Notes: generated by a model from the sequence alone, not told the origin. A DNA stretch of 64,000 nt from Chloroflexota bacterium (GCA_902812455.1 CADDZH010000005.1:1-64000), one strand, 5' to 3'. Numbered from the stretch's first letter, positions 44,678 through 54,770 are shown. Program-made: numbers and translations.

Positions 44678-45697
44678 TTAGACGGGGCGGCTGACCCGTT
44701 CAGAGAAGTGGCAGGCGGCATAATGGTTGCGCTCCCCCTTTAGCTCGAAGGCAGGTTCCACCTCCCGGCAAATCGGCTGGGCTATGGGACAGCGAGTATG
44801 AAAGCGACAGCCGCTCGGAATATGGATCGGGCTGGGCAAATCGCCTGAAAGAATAATGCGCTGCCGGCGTTTCTCTATCTTGGGATCAGGGATAGGGACG
44901 GCCGAGAGCAACGATTGGGTATAGGGATGCTTGGGGGCAGCGTAGAGATCATGACGATCAGCCAGCTCTACGATTTTGCCAAGATACATCACCGCGATAC
45001 GATCGGCGACGTGACGCACAACGCTGAGATCATGTGAAACAAAAAGATAGGTTAACTGAAATTGGTTTTGCAGGCGCTGCAACAGGTTGAGCACCTGAGC
45101 CCGTATCGAGACATCCAGTGCAGATACCGGCTCGTCGGCGATGATAAATTCCGGATTAATAGCCAGGGCGCGAGCTACTGCGATACGCTGTCGTTGCCCC
45201 CCGCTAAACTCGTGCGGATAGCGATTGATATATTCCGGGCGCAAACCCACGACCTTCATTAATTCGACCGTGCGGTCATGAATCTCTTTATTTGACCCCA
45301 TTTTAAAAATGTGCATCGGCTCAGCAATAAGAGAACCGACGGTGAAGCGGGGATTGAGCGAAGCAAAGGGGTCCTGGAAGATCATCTGGATGTAGCGGCG
45401 CATTTGCCTCAGTTCTTCCCCTTCCAGCTTTGCAAGGTCCTTGCCCTTAAAGAGAATCTGCCCGCTTGTAGGTTTATAGAGGCGAACGATGGTGCGCCCA
45501 ATGGTCGTCTTGCCGGAGCCGCTTTCTCCTACAAGCCCCATGGTCTGCCCGCGCTCGATACTAAGGCTGACGCCATCTACAGCCCGCACATAGCCTATTG
45601 TGCGCTGGAAGACGATCCCTCTTGTCAGCGGGAAGTACATTTTGAGATCGCGCACATCGATGAGCGTTTTCGTGCCTACAGGTGTCTCTAGCATCAT
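44678..45697 (-). CDS. oppF: Oligopeptide ABC importer ATPase, OppF type
   Basis: 339 residues. Walker [24 protein letters not shown], signature [15 protein letters not shown], Walker [13 protein letters not shown], and the OppF/DppF C-terminal region with the iron-sulfur-like Cys set ([14 protein letters not shown]). Last of five genes in the importer operon; starts nine bases after oppD. The first residues before RDLKMYF are variable. Confidence 0.93.
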   Translation of the reverse strand: MMLETPVGTKTLIDVRDLKMYFPLTRGIVFQRTIGYVRAVDGVSLSIERGQTMGLVGESGSGKTTIGRTIVRLYKPTSGQILFKGKDLAKLEGEELRQMRRYIQMIFQDPFASLNPRFTVGSLIAEPMHIFKMGSNKEIHDRTVELMKVVGLRPEYINRYPHEFSGGQRQRIAVARALAINPEFIIADEPVSALDVSIRAQVLNLLQRLQNQFQLTYLFVSHDLSVVRHVADRIAVMYLGKIVELADRHDLYAAPKHPYTQSLLSAVPIPDPKIEKRRQRIILSGDLPSPIHIPSGCRFHTRCPIAQPICREVEPAFELKGERNHYAACHFSERVSRPV

Positions 45698-45706
45698 TTA
45701 CACTCC

Positions 45707-46783
45707 TTACAAAGACTTTGTCGCTTCTGCTGAGGCTGCCAGTGTCGCCTGGATAGCTTCCTGCCTGGCTCTGCGGCGCCTTTCAGCATAGACCTGCTCT
45801 CGTTCATCGGTGACATCTACCCAGCAAGCTTTGTAGTGCGTAAGATTACCAGCAATCGGATCAAGAGGGGGCATAGTACGACAGATAGCGCGAGCAAAAG
45901 CGCAACGCGGCATAAAAGGGCAGCCCGGAGGAGGTTTCAGGAGATCGGGAGGAGCGCCTTCAATTGTGCGCAACGTGGCATGGCGCTGCTCGTCCAGGCG
46001 AGGCACAGAGGCAAGCAGGCCCAGCGTATAGGGATGGCGAGGATTAGCAAATAGCTCATCCGTTGGAGCCACCTCCATGACCTTCCCGGCGTACATCACG
46101 ACCACGCGATCCGTCATACCCGCGACCACTCCCAGGTCATGGGTGATAAGTATAACGGCTGTGCCAAATTCCTTACACACACCATTGATCAACTCAAGAA
46201 TCTGTGCCTGAACGGTCACATCCAGGGCGGTAGTAGGCTCATCGGCAATGAGGAGTTTCGGATTGCAGGCCAGGGCTATAGCGATCATCACGCGCTGGCG
46301 CATACCGCCGCTGAACTGGTGGGGATAGGAATCGACGCGCTCAGATGCCGCCGGAATGCCAACCTGCTCGAGCAGGGTAACGGCGCGCTTGCGCGCTTCT
46401 TCAGGGTTGATTTTCAAGTGGATACGCAAGCCCTCCGCAATCTGCTTGCCAATCGTCATGGTAGGATTGAGGCTCGTCATGGGATCCTGGAAGATCATAC
46501 CGATCTTCTTGCCACGAACCCTGCGCATGGCGCTCTCTGGCAAATCCAGCAGGTCCTGGCCGTCAAAGATAATGCTGCCTCCCACATACTCGCCAGGCGG
46601 TTGGGGAATCAGGCGCATAATGGAGAGCGCTGTAACGCTTTTGCCACAACCGCTCTCTCCCACAATCCCCAGCCTTTCACCAGGCTTGATGGAAAAGCTT
46701 ACCCCATCGACCGCGTGGACATAGCCGCCCTTCACCTTGAAGTAGGTCTTCAGGTCCTGGACTTCGAGCAGATTCTCTCCCAA
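45707..46783 (-). CDS. oppD: Oligopeptide ABC importer ATPase, OppD type
   Basis: 358 residues from a TTG at 46783 with AAGGAGT upstream. Walker [23 protein letters not shown], signature [15 protein letters not shown], Walker [13 protein letters not shown], and the C-terminal [14 protein letters not shown]. Pairs with OppF. A longer tail after residue 325 is Arg/Glu/Ala-rich. Confidence 0.93.
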   Translation of the reverse strand: MGENLLEVQDLKTYFKVKGGYVHAVDGVSFSIKPGERLGIVGESGCGKSVTALSIMRLIPQPPGEYVGGSIIFDGQDLLDLPESAMRRVRGKKIGMIFQDPMTSLNPTMTIGKQIAEGLRIHLKINPEEARKRAVTLLEQVGIPAASERVDSYPHQFSGGMRQRVMIAIALACNPKLLIADEPTTALDVTVQAQILELINGVCKEFGTAVILITHDLGVVAGMTDRVVVMYAGKVMEVAPTDELFANPRHPYTLGLLASVPRLDEQRHATLRTIEGAPPDLLKPPPGCPFMPRCAFARAICRTMPPLDPIAGNLTHYKACWVDVTDEREQVYAERRRRARQEAIQATLAASAEATKSL

Positions 46784-46807
46784 CGTTTTACTCCTTATTC
46801 CAGTGTC

Positions 46808-47773
46808 TTAACGTTCTGTCATATAGGGGTCAAGGGCATCGCGCAACCCATCACCCACGAGGTTAAAGCTGAGCACGGTCAGGAAGATCAGCAAGCCTGG
46901 GATGAAAACGAGATAAGGGTTGACATCGATGAGGTTTTGGCCAAGATCGATCATACTGCCCCAGCTTGCTGTGGGTGGCTGAATGCCAAACCCGAAGTAG
47001 CTCAGAACGGACTCGATAATGATGTTGTTGCCAACGAGCAGTGTGGCGCTGACGATAATGGGTCCTGCGGCATTGGGCAAGATATGGCGGAACATCAGGC
47101 GCAAGTTGCGAGCGCCGATAGTACGAGCCGCCAGGACATATTCGCGCTCCTTGAGGGCTAAAAACTCCCCTCGTACCAGCCTGGCAGTGTACATCCAGGC
47201 AAGAACGGCGATCAAGAGGATGACACTTCTTGGCGAGCCATCGGTAAACCTTAGCGAGAGGACGAAGAGCAGGAGGTAGAGGGGAACAGACAGAAAAACA
47301 TCGGTCACGCGCATTAAGGCGTTATCGATGATACCTCCAAAGAAGCCAGCGAAGGAGCCAATGCCGATACCAATAGCGATGGCGACAGCCATGGAAGAGA
47401 GACCGACCAGCAGGGAGGTCTGGCCACCTACCATGGCGCGGGCCATTTCATCACGTCCTGCGTCATCCGTGCCAAAGGGGAATGTCAGCGAGGGCCGCAC
47501 TCCTCCATTCAATGCATCCTGTGCCGATATGGTATGGAGAGCATCAGGCTGGTTATGCCCGGTCACGGTTGGCCCCAGGAAACAAAACAGGAACATGAGA
47601 ATCAGGAAACCGGCGCCAACAATCGCTGCCTTGTTTTTCATAAAGCGATCGAAGATGATACGTCCCTGGCTGCGCCGTTTCTGCACCAGTTCGACCGTTT
47701 CTTCCAGAAGCGGTTCGACTTCTTCTGGCGCTACAACTGTTGCATTAGGATTGATCTGTTCAGATATATCCAT
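46808..47773 (-). CDS. oppC: Oligopeptide ABC importer permease, OppC type
   Basis: 321 residues from the ATG at 47773, chosen for the CAGGAGGAG upstream; the frame is open to 47812. A 40-residue acidic cytoplasmic start, then six helices. The permease EAA loop reads EYVLAARTIGARNLRLMFRHILPNA. Second permease of the operon, 42 bases after oppB. Confidence 0.92.
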   Translation of the reverse strand: MDISEQINPNATVVAPEEVEPLLEETVELVQKRRSQGRIIFDRFMKNKAAIVGAGFLILMFLFCFLGPTVTGHNQPDALHTISAQDALNGGVRPSLTFPFGTDDAGRDEMARAMVGGQTSLLVGLSSMAVAIAIGIGIGSFAGFFGGIIDNALMRVTDVFLSVPLYLLLFVLSLRFTDGSPRSVILLIAVLAWMYTARLVRGEFLALKEREYVLAARTIGARNLRLMFRHILPNAAGPIIVSATLLVGNNIIIESVLSYFGFGIQPPTASWGSMIDLGQNLIDVNPYLVFIPGLLIFLTVLSFNLVGDGLRDALDPYMTER

Positions 47774-47815
47774 GTCTTTCTCCTCCTGAGAGCTGAGTGC
47801 GACAGGTCGCAAGGG

Positions 47816-48778
47816 CTACGAATAGCGGATACGCGGGTCCATCACTCCATAGAGGATATCGGCGATCAGGTTGAACAAGATCACCAGAGTACCACCGATG
47901 GTTAAGATAGCCAGCAGGACTGGATAGTCACGCACCTCAAGGGATTGGAAAAACAGGGTTCCCATGCCCGGCCATGCAAAAACGCCCTCTGTAATCGTGG
48001 CGCCACCGGCGACCGCACCAAAATCAATGGCAACAACTGTGATCAGGGGAATCACTGCATTGCGCAAGGCATGGCGGATCAATAACGAGGCAGGGCCGAC
48101 GCCTTTAGCACGAGCGGTGCGTATGTAGTCCTGTTTCACGACCTCGATGGTACTGGAGCGCATATAGCGACTCCAGCCCGCGACAGATAGGGCGGCGAGG
48201 GTGATCATAGGTAAAATGAGGTGTTGCAGGTGATCGATAAAGGCATCGAAAGGATCGAGCGTGTAGCCAAGCGTCTCCATGCCGGATGTTGGTAAGACAT
48301 GGAGCCAGACACCGAACACGTACTGCAAGGCCAGGCCCAGCAGGAAAGCCGGCATGGCAATACCAAAGTAAGAAATGGTGGTTAAGCTGTAATCGGTGAT
48401 CGAGCCTTGCCGCACGGCTGAAATTACGCCAAAGAAGATAGCGAAAATCAAGGCCAGGGCAAAGGCGGGAATAAAGAGTTGCAGGGTGGCCGGGAAGCGC
48501 TGGCCAATGAGATAGGTAACGGGCACATTATCCGCATAGGAGAAACCAAAGTTGCCGATCAATGTCTGCCCCAGCCATTTGAGATATTGAATGGGCAAGG
48601 GGTCTGTCAGGCCAAAACGCTCAAGCATGGCCTGCCTGGCTTGCGGCGTCATGTGCGGGTTGAACAGAACCTGCGCCGGCCCACCTGGCATCAGGTGGAT
48701 CAAGATAAACATGAAGACCGATAGAAAGAACAGCAACGGAATTGCCTGGAGCAATCGCCTGATGATGTATCGTCCCAT
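47816..48778 (-). CDS. oppB: Oligopeptide ABC importer permease, OppB type
   Basis: 320 residues from the ATG at 48778 with GGAGG five bases upstream. Six helices, starting MGRYIIRRLLQAIPLLFFLSVFMF. The EAA loop is VVKQDYIRTARAKGVGPASLLIRHALRNA. The usual ERFGL(T)DPL stretch is at about 70-78. It follows the binding-protein gene after a 224-base gap holding paired palindromes. Confidence 0.92.
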   Translation of the reverse strand: MGRYIIRRLLQAIPLLFFLSVFMFILIHLMPGGPAQVLFNPHMTPQARQAMLERFGLTDPLPIQYLKWLGQTLIGNFGFSYADNVPVTYLIGQRFPATLQLFIPAFALALIFAIFFGVISAVRQGSITDYSLTTISYFGIAMPAFLLGLALQYVFGVWLHVLPTSGMETLGYTLDPFDAFIDHLQHLILPMITLAALSVAGWSRYMRSSTIEVVKQDYIRTARAKGVGPASLLIRHALRNAVIPLITVVAIDFGAVAGGATITEGVFAWPGMGTLFFQSLEVRDYPVLLAILTIGGTLVILFNLIADILYGVMDPRIRYS

Positions 48779-48887
48779 ATACACCTCCGGAGAGTGGAAC
48801 AAGCGAACATACAGCGTTGTATGTAGTGTACCTTATTTATACCCGTTTTATGGCAATTTTTCAAGCCCAACCTAAATTTTAGAAAAT

Positions 48888-48923
48888 GCCTCTCATGAGA
48901 GGCCTCGGTCTCTCATGAGAGGC
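48888..48923. promoter_or_regulatory. Two tandem CTCTCATGAGAG palindromes
   Basis: GCCTCTCATGAGAGGC (48888-48903, perfect 16 bp) and CTCTCATGAGAG (48910-48921, followed by GC) sit side by side between the binding-protein gene and oppB. Read on the minus strand the second stem met is followed by ATTTTCT. This could be a partial terminator that lowers permease expression, or a pair of operators. Confidence 0.55.
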
Positions 48924-49002
48924 ACAAGCACTACAACGTAACGTCAATAACCTGGCAAGCTGGCAAGCCAGAAGCGGGGGTTAAGCTCCGCGTCTTGCTA
49001 CG

Positions 49003-50718
49003 CTAGCACTTGCCGTTGTCGCACCACCACTGCCAGATGTTGATGGTCTCCGACGCACCCTCAGGAGCCGGGTTGTAGTTGTTGACAGTCACCTTGTGCA
49101 TGGCGATGTCCACCGGTGAATACAGCGTGACGAACGGGAAGTCCGTCAGGTAAATCTGGTGCTCCTGGTTGAAGATAGCCTGCCGCGCTGACGGATTTGC
49201 CGTCTCCTGCTCCTGCGTGAAGAGGGCATCGAGCTGCGGGTTGCAGTAGAAGTTGATGTTGAAGCCCGCCGGCGGGAACTGGTTGCAAGCAAACAGGGCC
49301 GAATCATCGGCATCGTAGGTAAAGGAGTCCTCGAACTCCCCAATATCATACCTGCCGGATACCGCACCCGTAGCCGGAGAGGCATTGCCACCCGACAGGA
49401 AGGGGCCGAAGAAGGTGCTGGCCGGGTAGTTCTGGATCTTCAACTGGACGCCAATGGCCTGCATGTCCTGCTGCAGGATCAGCTCGTCATCGGCGCGCCA
49501 CAGGTTGTTGGCTGTGGTCGAGTACTCGAAGCTCAGCATCTCGCTACCCTTGTGCATGTAGCCATCTGAGCCTAGCGTCCATCCATCGCTGATCAGCAAC
49601 TGCTTGGCGGCGGCAGGGTCAAACTTCGGGCAGGGCGCATTGGGTTGATAGCCCGGATTGAGGCCCGCGGCGTGGTCGGTACACAAGGGGGTTGCGTAGC
49701 CGCGCCTGGCCGTGTCAATCAAGGCCGTGTGATCGACCGCCATGGCCATAGCCTGGCGCACCGCCCGGTCATGCCCCAGGATGGGGTTGTGGAAGTCAAA
49801 GTAGAACGCCTCAAAGTTGGTGGACTTCGGGTTGTAGGTCAACTTGTAGTTAGAGAGGCGCTGGTAGGCAATGGCTTTGGTCACATCCAGGAACCAGGAC
49901 GAGTCAATGGTGCCGGCCTGCAAGTCCTTGAGGATGGTATCCTGGTTGGGCACAATACGGAAGACCACTTTGTCCAGGTAGGGATAGCCCTGCGAGGCCA
50001 GGTAGTAGTTGGGATTGCGCACTACCGTGTAGTGGTCGCCGGGCTTGCTCTCACTCATCTGGAACGGGCCGCTGGTGACTTTGGGGAACAGGTTATCCGG
50101 CGAAGTCAGGATTTTGCTGGGGTCAACGCCCTGGAAATGATGCATGGGTAATGGAGCGCCCGCGCCATCGGCCCAGATGGACAGGAACGGCTCAAAGCCC
50201 CGCTTGAGATGGAAGGTGATCGACAGGTTGTCCGACGAGATATCGGTCGAAGTGATGAGGTTGATGCCGACAGTGCTGGCCGGGGTAAACTTGGGGTTCA
50301 TCCACAGGCGCCAGGTGAAATCGACATCGCGCGCATCCAATGGCTGGCCATCGTTCCACTTAAGGCCGGGCCGCAGGTGGAAGGTCCAGGTCTTGAGGTC
50401 GGCGCTGACGCCTCCATTGGCCACAGTGGGAATTTCGGTGGCTATGCCAGGGTGCAGGTTGCCGTTGGAGTCGCCATAGAAGAGCGGGGCATAGATTGAC
50501 TGGTCGACCATATCCGAGAACGTCTCGGACGAAGCATTGGTGATGAGCGAATCCGGCTCTTCATACAGGTCGTCGATCCAGGTTCCACCTTTGGTGACGG
50601 TGGTGCTGCTGCTGGATGGTGGCCCGCTAGGAGCGCCGCAGGCGGCCAGCAGCAAGAGGAGCGCCGTCATGCAGGAACAGGCGATCAGCAGAGAACGGAT
50701 TCCATGTCTCTTGAGCAT
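49003..50718 (-). CDS. oppA: Peptide ABC importer substrate-binding lipoprotein
   Basis: 571 residues, SBP family 5. Signal peptide with the lipobox LLLAAC, Ser-rich linker, then the SBP_bac_5 fold with FHLRPGLKWNDGQPLDARDVDFTWRL and RNPNYYLASQGYPYLDKVVFRIV. AGGACATA precedes the ATG. First gene of the operon oppABCDF. Whether it binds peptides, sugars or nickel cannot be fixed from the sequence; peptides are the usual ligand for this full layout. Confidence 0.9.
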   Translation of the reverse strand: MLKRHGIRSLLIACSCMTALLLLLAACGAPSGPPSSSSTTVTKGGTWIDDLYEEPDSLITNASSETFSDMVDQSIYAPLFYGDSNGNLHPGIATEIPTVANGGVSADLKTWTFHLRPGLKWNDGQPLDARDVDFTWRLWMNPKFTPASTVGINLITSTDISSDNLSITFHLKRGFEPFLSIWADGAGAPLPMHHFQGVDPSKILTSPDNLFPKVTSGPFQMSESKPGDHYTVVRNPNYYLASQGYPYLDKVVFRIVPNQDTILKDLQAGTIDSSWFLDVTKAIAYQRLSNYKLTYNPKSTNFEAFYFDFHNPILGHDRAVRQAMAMAVDHTALIDTARRGYATPLCTDHAAGLNPGYQPNAPCPKFDPAAAKQLLISDGWTLGSDGYMHKGSEMLSFEYSTTANNLWRADDELILQQDMQAIGVQLKIQNYPASTFFGPFLSGGNASPATGAVSGRYDIGEFEDSFTYDADDSALFACNQFPPAGFNINFYCNPQLDALFTQEQETANPSARQAIFNQEHQIYLTDFPFVTLYSPVDIAMHKVTVNNYNPAPEGASETINIWQWWCDNGKC

Positions 50719-51135
50719 TATGTCCTCCTCGCAAAATAATAAGATTTGAGGAACCGGGTTACCCGCCGCGCGGGACCCTTAACAACATATCAGGAGTATC
50801 GTCTACTCCAAAGAATGCCCGCATAAAGCGGACTGTCGCTCTTTTACTCCATCCTGGTGCAAAAAAGCTAGTGCTACATATAGGTACTACGTATCCGGTG
50901 AACAACTTCTCACAGGGATCTTCACAAAAATAGTTTTGGCCCCCTCATCTCACCCACCCATGCAAGAGATGATCAGCTTGTGGTATGCTATTGTGGAGGT
51001 GTATTGTCGAGGTAGGGCTGGTGGACTTATGCAACCAGGTATGATACAGCTATCTATAAACCCAAAGGCGCTAGAGAAGAAAGGAGAGGCGACTGTTTCC
51101 TTCCCGGCTACCGGCAGGGAAGGTCGCAAAGCTTG
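50719..51135. other. Divergent gap upstream of the dehydrogenase gene
   Basis: About 415 bases without a recognisable gene. A CCTTCCC...GGGAAGG hairpin at 51099-51123 covers the AAGG that is the only ribosome-site candidate for the gene at 51136. A smaller CCCGCCGCGCGGG palindrome lies near 50762. Confidence 0.4.
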
Positions 51136-51900
51136 ATGAGACTGCAAAACAAAGTAGCCATTATTACAGGCGCTGCCAGCGGCATGGGCCAGGCCGCCGC
51201 CTACCTCTTTGCCCAGGAAGGGGCTAGCGTGGTCGTCACCGATATCATGACGCAAGCCGGTGAAGAGACGGTTAAGCAGATCCGCGATGCAGGCGGCAGT
51301 GCTCTCTTCGTTGCCGCCGATGTCTCTAAAGAAGATGCCGTCAAAACGATGGTCGAGAGGGCCGTCGAGGCTTTTGGACACGTCGATGTGCTCTACAACA
51401 ATGCGGGCATCATGCCGACCGGCGATGGGAGTGTGACCGATCTCAGCGAGGCGACCTGGGACCACATTATGAATGTCAATCTGAAGAGCGCCTTTCTCTG
51501 CTCAAAGTATGCCATTCCGCACATGATCAGGCAGGGTAAAGGCTCGATCATCAATGTCGCCTCCATTGTGGCCTTTGTGGGCAGTACGGTTCCGCAAGAT
51601 GCCTACACGGCTACAAAGGGAGGCATGCTCGCGCTGACCAAGTCGCTGGCTGTGCAGTATGGCCGCCACGGGGTGCGCTGTAACGCGATTTGCCCTGGCC
51701 CTATCGAGACTCCTTTGCTGCGCCACCTGTGGGCCAGCGAGGAGGAGCGCAACCTGCGCCTGAATCGTATTCCGCTGGGTCGCTTTGGCGAGGCCAGGGA
51801 TATCATCTACATGGCTCTCCACCTCGCCTCCGATGAATCTTCCTGGACCACGGGCGCCTGGATCATTATCGACGGTGGCATCACCTCAAACTATTTCTAG
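51136..51900 (+). CDS. Short-chain dehydrogenase/reductase
   Basis: 254 residues from the ATG at 51136; a TTG one codon earlier is equally possible. Classical SDR: TGAASGMGQAA for NAD(P) binding, NNAGIMP, the catalytic Ser in NVASIVAF, YTATKGG holding Tyr and Lys, and PGPIETPL. Asp at the end of the second strand (VVVTDIMTQ) favours NAD(H). Substrate unknown. Next gene in the same direction is the glutamine-synthetase-family enzyme, after a hairpin repeat. Confidence 0.92.
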   Translation: MRLQNKVAIITGAASGMGQAAAYLFAQEGASVVVTDIMTQAGEETVKQIRDAGGSALFVAADVSKEDAVKTMVERAVEAFGHVDVLYNNAGIMPTGDGSVTDLSEATWDHIMNVNLKSAFLCSKYAIPHMIRQGKGSIINVASIVAFVGSTVPQDAYTATKGGMLALTKSLAVQYGRHGVRCNAICPGPIETPLLRHLWASEEERNLRLNRIPLGRFGEARDIIYMALHLASDESSWTTGAWIIIDGGITSNYF

Positions 51901-51903
51901 ATA

Positions 51904-51980
51904 GGACACCCGCAAGGGTGTGTCCCTACCCTTTAAAAGGGTAGGGACGGGGCTTCGCCACGTCGTGGCCACCCCTGTCC
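51904..51980. repeat. Two GTAGGG-headed hairpins in inverted orientation
   Basis: GGACAC...GTGTCC plus CTAC (51904-51929) faces GTAGGGAC...GTCC (51941-51979). Their heads form the perfect palindrome CCCTACCCTTT-A-AAAGGGTAGGG (51924-51946). This is the layout of REPIN-type doublets. Confidence 0.7.
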
Positions 51981-52034
51981 TGGGGTTACCAGCAACCGTT
52001 TCTCTGCTGGCGGAAGAAAGGATAAAAACAACCG

Positions 52035-53420
52035 ATGGACAAAGCTACGTTGAAACAGCTTATCGACGAGGGCAAGATTGAGTACGTCAAGATTGGCGCC
52101 CCAGACATAGAAGGGGTTTGGCGCGGCAAACGCGTGGCGGCGCAGTTCTTCCTCGATTCATTAGAGGAGGGTTTTGCGCAGTGCGATGTGCTCTTCGGCT
52201 GGGATATTGCCGAAAATGTGCTACCCAACCTGGCCTTCAGCAACTGGGAGCGCGGTTTCGCCGATCTGGTGATGAAGCCTGATCTCTCTACCCTCGCGCT
52301 CGTGCCGTGGGAAGAGAGGGTCGCATCCTGCATCTGCGATATGTGGACGGAGCAAGGGGAGGAGGTGACGATCTCACCGCGCTACGTGTTGAACAGGGTC
52401 GTTGAGTGGGCCCGCTCCCTGGGGTACGAGCTGCTGGCCGCCGCCGAACTGGAGTTTCGTTTCTTCCGCGAGAATCAGGCCTCTTTGCGTGAAAAAGACT
52501 TCGGCCCTGACTTGACGCCGCTGAATCCGGGCATGAACTGTTACGCCATCAGCCAGGCCAGCGCCGACGATTATCTTCTCCGGCGCATCGCAACGATGAT
52601 GCGCGATCACGGTGTAGAGATCGAAGGCTACAACCGCGAGCATGGGCCGGGCATGTATGAGATGAATATTCGCTACAGCAGTGCGACGACGGCGGCAGAT
52701 CGTGTGCTGCTCTTCAAAACCGGCGTCAAAGAGATGTGCTACCAGCAGGGGCTGGCCGCGACCTTCATGGCGAAGTGGAACGATCAGCAGGATGGCAGCA
52801 GCGGCCACTCGCATATGAGCCTGTGGGAGCGCAACCTTGAGCGCAACGTATTCTGGGATGAGGCAGCCGAGGGGCATATATCGGCGACGATGCGGCACTT
52901 CCTGGCGGGCGTGCTGGAGAAGATGCCGGAGTTCATGGCATTCTACGCTCCGGTGATCAACTCCTACAAGCGCTATGTGGAAGGCACGTGGGCGCCGCTG
53001 AACACGACCTGGGGCATGGATAATCGTACCTGCGCGGTGCGCGTCATCAATACGAATAAACACGCCATCCGCATCGAGAATCGCGTCCCCGGCGCCGACG
53101 CCAACTTCTACCTCGTCTTCGCGGCCACCCTCGCCAGCGGCCTCTATGGCATCGAGCACAAATTGGAGCTGCCCGCTCGCCTCGACGGCAACGCCTACAA
53201 CGCAGCCACCGTGGCGCGTGCGCTTGAGATGGGCCATATCCGCCCGCTGGCGCGCAATCTGACAGCGGCTACCGATCTCTTGGAGCGCAGCGAACTGGCC
53301 AGGGAGGCGCTCGGTGGCGATTTTATCGAGCACTATGTGGCGACGCGACGCTGGGAGGTCAGCGAGTACGAGAAGGCCGTGACCAACTGGGAGCGCCGCC
53401 GCTATTTCGAACTGATCTAA
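52035..53420 (+). CDS. Glutamine-synthetase-family enzyme
   Basis: 461 residues. The GS catalytic domain is complete: the metal Glu pair in ELEFRFF, EGYNREHGPGMYEMNIRYS, the His of GHSHMSLW, the ATP region NTTWGMDNRTCAVRV and RIENRVPGADANFYLVFAATLASGL. The adenylylation Tyr motif of GlnA is absent. It resembles the GlnA-like group that includes gamma-glutamyl-polyamine and other gamma-glutamyl ligases rather than housekeeping GlnA. It is 134 bases after the SDR gene, and the pair might act in amine breakdown; that is inference. Confidence 0.88.
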   Translation: MDKATLKQLIDEGKIEYVKIGAPDIEGVWRGKRVAAQFFLDSLEEGFAQCDVLFGWDIAENVLPNLAFSNWERGFADLVMKPDLSTLALVPWEERVASCICDMWTEQGEEVTISPRYVLNRVVEWARSLGYELLAAAELEFRFFRENQASLREKDFGPDLTPLNPGMNCYAISQASADDYLLRRIATMMRDHGVEIEGYNREHGPGMYEMNIRYSSATTAADRVLLFKTGVKEMCYQQGLAATFMAKWNDQQDGSSGHSHMSLWERNLERNVFWDEAAEGHISATMRHFLAGVLEKMPEFMAFYAPVINSYKRYVEGTWAPLNTTWGMDNRTCAVRVINTNKHAIRIENRVPGADANFYLVFAATLASGLYGIEHKLELPARLDGNAYNAATVARALEMGHIRPLARNLTAATDLLERSELAREALGGDFIEHYVATRRWEVSEYEKAVTNWERRRYFELI

Positions 53421-53546
53421 TATGAGAGCAGGAGTGCAGAGGACGCAGTCCTTTGCCGGGGTTTGGGGTGTCCCTAACTTTTCTTATTCTCTAACTGATC
53501 AGGTGGTTATGCACTAAAGATCCAATATAATAAGGAGGGCAGGAAC

Positions 53547-54770
53547 ATGCCAGGACAGACAACGAAACCTGTGCGCGCTCTGGGCGTACTCACAGGAGGC
53601 GGGGACGTGCCAGGGCTAAATGCGGCGATCAAAGCGCTCGTGTACCGGGGAGAACCGGTAGGCATCCGCATCCTGGGCTTGCGCGAAGGATGGGAGGGCA
53701 TTACCTTCCTTGATCGCGCCCGTGGCTATAACAACCTTATCTTCCGCCCGGATGAGCCTGCAAGCTGGCAGGGTGGCTATCTCATGCCTCTAACGAGGCT
53801 GAACACCCGATCTATTGACCGGCAGGGTGGGACGATCCTGCAATCAACGCGCACCAACCCTGCTCGCATACAAGTAAGCGATCTGCCCCCGCACCTGGTG
53901 GGATATGGGGCAGGGCACGTCCCGGACGACCGGGTTGACCTCACAAATGAGGTGCTGGCAAACCTGGAGTTTCTGGGATTGGATGGGTTAGTGGTCATCG
54001 GCGGGGACGATACGCTGAGCTATGGCGCCGTGCTGGCCGCAAAGGGGGTACCCATCTGGGGTATTCCCAAGACGATGGATAATGATGTTCCCGGTACCGA
54101 TTACTGCATCGGTTTCCAGACAGCTATCAGCCGGGCAGCAGAATTTATTGGGCGCATTCGCTCCACCGCAGGCTCCCATAGCGAGACGGTGCTGTTTCGC
54201 ATGTTTGGCCGCGATGCAGGCTTTACCGCATTCGAAACGGCCATTGTGACCTGGGCCGACCGGCTGCTGATCCCCGAAGTGCCTGCCAATATCGATACGC
54301 TGGCCGACCTGATCGTCCAGGATCGCCAAAATCCGCGCAACTATTCTATGGTCGTGCTCTCAGAGGGAGCAAATCTGGGCATACCGGTACCGGAAGTAGG
54401 TCCGGCAGACGCTTATGGTCACCGCCATAAAGCCAACGTTGCGGAGTTTCTGGCCGAGCAGTTAACCAGTCGCCTGCCAGGCATTCGCTTTTTGCCAATC
54501 GACCTGACGTATTTCCTGCGCAGCGGTGAGCCGGAAGTTTATGACAAGCACATGGCCATCTACTATGCAAATCTGGTTATGAGCCTGGTTGAGGCAGGCA
54601 CGCACGGGGTGATGGCAGCGCACCGGGACGGCGCTTTTATCTACACTGATATCCCAGGAAAAAACTTCCCGGCCCGGCGCGTCGATCCCGCAGATTACCA
54701 TACTACGCGCTACCGCCCGCGCTTCGAGCGCATAACAGGCCCGTACCGGCCACAACCAGCACCATCATAG
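53547..54770 (+). CDS. pfkA: 6-phosphofructokinase, pyrophosphate-type signature
   Basis: 407 residues. PFK-family fold with TGGGDVPGLNAAI at the start. The residues that decide the phosphoryl donor read GGDDT at 152-156 and PKTMDND at 174-180. In ATP-type enzymes these are GGDGS and PGTIDND; Asp and Lys at these points mark pyrophosphate-dependent enzymes. The sugar-phosphate site follows with MFGRDAGFTA. AAGGAGGG precedes the ATG. So it probably phosphorylates fructose 6-phosphate reversibly with pyrophosphate. No glycolytic neighbours. Confidence 0.9.
   Translation: MPGQTTKPVRALGVLTGGGDVPGLNAAIKALVYRGEPVGIRILGLREGWEGITFLDRARGYNNLIFRPDEPASWQGGYLMPLTRLNTRSIDRQGGTILQSTRTNPARIQVSDLPPHLVGYGAGHVPDDRVDLTNEVLANLEFLGLDGLVVIGGDDTLSYGAVLAAKGVPIWGIPKTMDNDVPGTDYCIGFQTAISRAAEFIGRIRSTAGSHSETVLFRMFGRDAGFTAFETAIVTWADRLLIPEVPANIDTLADLIVQDRQNPRNYSMVVLSEGANLGIPVPEVGPADAYGHRHKANVAEFLAEQLTSRLPGIRFLPIDLTYFLRSGEPEVYDKHMAIYYANLVMSLVEAGTHGVMAAHRDGAFIYTDIPGKNFPARRVDPADYHTTRYRPRFERITGPYRPQPAPS

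Noticed and set aside
46139..47161. 340-codon plus-strand frame
   Set aside because: Antisense of oppD and oppC.
48888..48923. Palindromes as ends of an insertion sequence
   Set aside because: No transposase and no duplicated target; the copies are only a few bases apart.
52374..53333. 319-codon minus-strand frame
   Set aside because: Antisense of the glutamine-synthetase-family gene; composition mirrors it.
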